Source: Methanimicrococcus sp. (GTDB lineage Archaea > Halobacteriota > Methanosarcinia > Methanosarcinales > Methanosarcinaceae). Taken from it: DNA of 7,916 nucleotides. Made by a program: the position numbers and the translations under genes. The notes beneath the pieces are model-generated. The model ran no database searches, had not been told where the DNA came from, and was given only the letters and a program-made list of their open reading frames with translations. Shown one piece after another: positions 6,394 to 7,916 of the stretch; the first letter of the stretch is position 1, and the number at the start of each line of letters is the position of its first letter. The stretch is from positions 1 to 7,916 of the forward strand of contig WRDC01000068.1 of assembly GCA_009783635.1 (NCBI GenBank), read 5' to 3'.

Positions 6394-7197
6394 TTACCAG
6401 CGGGTCACAGAAGTTAAAAAGCGGTTGACGCGTCCGGGGAAATCGTTTATGAGCAGTTCGAAGTCGGTGACCTGATATCCGTCTTCCTTTTCATTTAAAA
6501 TATCCGTTTCAAACCCGAACCAATAAACAACAAGACCGTCACCGTAACATTTGGCATATTCCGAAAATTGTTTCTTTGCATAATTCCGGTGTTCTTTGAG
6601 TTCGCCGAAAAGCGCTTTGCTTTCAATCCAGCAAACATCGCGGTCATAAACTTTAATCGCTGTCTTCAATAAAAAGTCGGGCGTTTTTCCGGCAAGACCT
6701 TTGGCGCGCATCTCGTCTTCGCATTTAAATTCGCATTTTTTCTTTTGAAGCCAAAAAGAAATGAGCTTTTCGCCCGTTTTGCCTTTTTCTTCCTGCAAAC
6801 GGTGCGCTTTCGGCGAAAAGTAGTAATCGGCATTTAAAGATTCGCCGAGTTCTTGACGGATGCGCCGGTCTTGAATGAGATTCGGATTCTTATAGAAATT
6901 GCGGATTTCCCGCTTGCTGTAACCGTTATTTTGAAGAATGAGGGAAGAAATGAGAGTGGCCGGATAGTTATATTTTTTCGCCATCTCTAAAAACGAGCCG
7001 CCTTCGTTCCATTCCGATACCAGCTTGCTTTCTTTACGCTTTAAACGGTAGTGAGATTTTTTAACTTCTTCCACTACTTTTTGGTCTAAAATGCTTGAAA
7101 GTATACCGCGGAAGACACCGTATTTTTGAGAAAGTTCTTCTACATCCTCATGTGAATGGAGAGATTCATAAAAAAACTTGTATAACTCCGAATCCAT
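6394..7197 (-). CDS. TPD-motif PD-(D/E)XK nuclease, homologue of eukaryotic CDIN1 (C15orf41)
   Basis: 267 residues. The C-terminal half matches, from memory, human CDIN1 (C15orf41), a restriction-endonuclease-fold protein that binds codanin-1. EDEMRAKGLAGKTPDFLL (160-177) parallels the human EDQLRAKG-KTPDFIL block. CWIESKALFGE (189-199) parallels HWIESKASFGD, and GDGLVVYWFGF (219-229) parallels GPGLVIYWYGF. The nuclease centre would be Glu143, Asp174 of the TPD motif, and Glu192-x-Lys194. The N-terminal part is basic and helical, with a helix-turn-helix-like stretch near 57-92 (FLEMAKKYNYPATLISSLIL), which also aligns with the human protein's helical region. No signal peptide or membrane segment. 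The biochemical role in bacteria is unknown; DNA or RNA cleavage is a family inference. sufS lies 39 bases downstream on the same strand. Upstream is a 97-base gap with TATAAC as a weak -10, then the pentapeptide-repeat protein. Confidence 0.85.
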   Translation of the reverse strand: MDSELYKFFYESLHSHEDVEELSQKYGVFRGILSSILDQKVVEEVKKSHYRLKRKESKLVSEWNEGGSFLEMAKKYNYPATLISSLILQNNGYSKREIRNFYKNPNLIQDRRIRQELGESLNADYYFSPKAHRLQEEKGKTGEKLISFWLQKKKCEFKCEDEMRAKGLAGKTPDFLLKTAIKVYDRDVCWIESKALFGELKEHRNYAKKQFSEYAKCYGDGLVVYWFGFETDILNEKEDGYQVTDFELLINDFPGRVNRFLTSVTRW

Positions 7198-7206
7198 ATC
7201 TGATTT

Positions 7207-7211
7207 TCCTC
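7207..7211 (-). promoter_or_regulatory. Ribosome binding site of the CDIN1-like gene
   Basis: GAGGA on the minus strand, nine bases before the ATG at 7197. The slightly long spacing is acceptable, and it supports the chosen start. Confidence 0.5.
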
Positions 7212-7292
7212 ATCGTTTTTGTCTTTGTTTCAGCGGTAATACGCAGTTATACAGTCTCTTTGTTTGCATTAAAATATTTTTTGCCGCCGGAT

Positions 7293-7916
7293 TCAAACGA
7301 TGAACTCATCATCTAAATTTTTCCCGGCGCCCGGTTTTTCATTTTTAATGCGAAGGCGTTCCAGTTCCTGCTTTCCTTTCATCAAAATTTGAAGATCGTT
7401 ATTGTAAGCCTCATCAACGACCGTTTCTTCCAAACTCTCGGCTTTCAAACCGTCTTCCAAATCCGCTTTTGCCGCTTCCGCTTTGGCTGCTTCCGCTTTG
7501 GCTGCTTCCGCTTTGGCTGCTTCCGCTTTGGCTGCTTCCGCTTTTGCTGCTTCCACTTTGGCCGCTTCCGCTTTGGCCGCTTCCGCTTTGGCCGCTTCCG
7601 CTTTTGCTGCTTCCGCTTTTGTTGCTTCCGCTTTTGCTGCTTCCGCTCTTGCTGCTTCCGCTCTTGCCGCTTCCGCTTTGGCCGCTTCCGCTTTTGCTGC
7701 TTCCGCTTTTGCTGCTTCCGCTTTGGCCGCTTCCGCTTTTGCTGTTTCCGCTTTGGCTGCTTCCGCTTTGGCCGCTTCCGCTTTGGCTGCTTCCGCTCTG
7801 GCTGCTTCCGCTCTGGTTGCTTCCGCTCTGGCTGCTTCCGCTCTTGCCGCTTCCGCTCTTGCTGCTTCCGCTCTTGCTGCTTCCGCTCTTGCCGCTTCCG
7901 CTCTTGCCGCTTCCGC
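7293..7916 (-). CDS. Ala/Lys/Glu pentapeptide-repeat protein, C-terminal part (partial)
   Basis: The minus-strand frame is open from the right window edge to the TGA at 7293-7295, so at least 207 residues are present and the N-terminus lies outside. The GTG at 7556 is an internal Val codon in the repeat and not a start. Residues from the edge to about 150 consist of some 30 copies of AAKAE, with AARAE, ATKAE, ATRAE and TAKAE variants. This composition should give a long, rigid, charged alpha-helix stabilised by Glu-Lys/Arg pairs, like the EAAAK type of helical linker or the stalk of TolA. A non-repetitive, acidic-to-mixed tail of roughly 57 residues follows (through LEDGLKAESLEETVVDEAYN to the end NLDDEFIV). 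No cysteine, membrane segment or catalytic motif is visible in this part. Function is not recognised; a spacer or periplasm-spanning stalk is one guess. It lies 95 bases upstream of the CDIN1-like gene. Confidence 0.75.
   Translation of the reverse strand, partial: AEAARAEAARAEAARAEAARAEAARAEAARAEATRAEAARAEAAKAEAAKAEAAKAETAKAEAAKAEAAKAEAAKAEAAKAEAARAEAARAEAAKAEATKAEAAKAEAAKAEAAKAEAAKVEAAKAEAAKAEAAKAEAAKAEAAKAEAAKADLEDGLKAESLEETVVDEAYNNDLQILMKGKQELERLRIKNEKPGAGKNLDDEFIV
7462..7916 (-). repeat. 15-bp coding minisatellite (AAKAE/AARAE), about 30 units
   Basis: The plus strand reads as repeats of GCTGCTTCCGCTTTG with variants. The unit is 15 bp, so changes in copy number keep the frame. Variation is mostly at the wobble bases of Ala codons and at the codon pair that decides Lys (CTTTG/CTTTT) versus Arg (CTCTT/CTCTG). 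Arg units cluster toward the right edge (about 7790-7916) and again at about 7640-7670. Lys units fill the rest. The array continues past the window. Confidence 0.95.

Overview
The window is 7.9 kb of bacterial DNA of moderate, slightly AT-leaning composition. It holds six protein genes (two cut by the window edges) and an unusual number of tandem repeat arrays. The species cannot be fixed from sequence alone. Shine-Dalgarno-type starts, an MsrA that looks like the first half of an MsrAB fusion, and an acyl-CoA-ligase/E2-like pair of the kind I associate with anaerobic Firmicutes and other gut bacteria suggest an uncultured host-associated bacterium; this is a weak inference.

Layout. (1) 1-553, minus: 5' part of msrA, methionine sulfoxide reductase A, running off the left edge. 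(2) 554-983: divergent intergenic region with two minisatellites, a 9-bp array (581-661) and a 10-bp array (711-790). (3) 984-2171, plus: GT4-type glycosyltransferase, whose 3' end dissolves into a ~14-bp tandem array. (4) 2235-3953 and 3940-4812, minus: an AMP-forming acyl-CoA synthetase overlapping by 14 bp with an upstream lipoyl-less E2/CAT-fold acyltransferase-like protein that has Asp where the catalytic His should be. (5) 5005-5190: a 29-bp tandem array starting at the stop codon of sufS. (6) 5182-6354, minus: sufS, a complete group II cysteine desulfurase. (7) 6394-7197, minus: a TPD-motif PD-(D/E)XK nuclease that reads as a bacterial homologue of eukaryotic CDIN1/C15orf41. (8) 7293-7916, minus: C-terminal part of a protein built of about 30 AAKAE/AARAE pentapeptides, continuing past the right edge.

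The genes do not form one obvious pathway. The ligase and E2-like protein are probably co-transcribed and may act together on acyl groups. The glycosyltransferase probably acts in envelope glycolipid or polysaccharide synthesis. SufS supplies sulfur for Fe-S clusters and MsrA repairs oxidised methionine. The nuclease and sufS are 39 bp apart on the same strand and could share a transcript.

The two most notable things are the CDIN1-like nuclease in a bacterial setting, and the two 3'-end tandem arrays. In both arrays the unit is 3n+2 bases long, copies the end of the parent gene, and places a potential start codon overlapping each stop codon (ATGA, or TTGA/GTGA). The arrays can therefore be read as chains of overlapping micro-ORFs coupled to the parent stop. 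Whether that is functional or a by-product of slippage is open.
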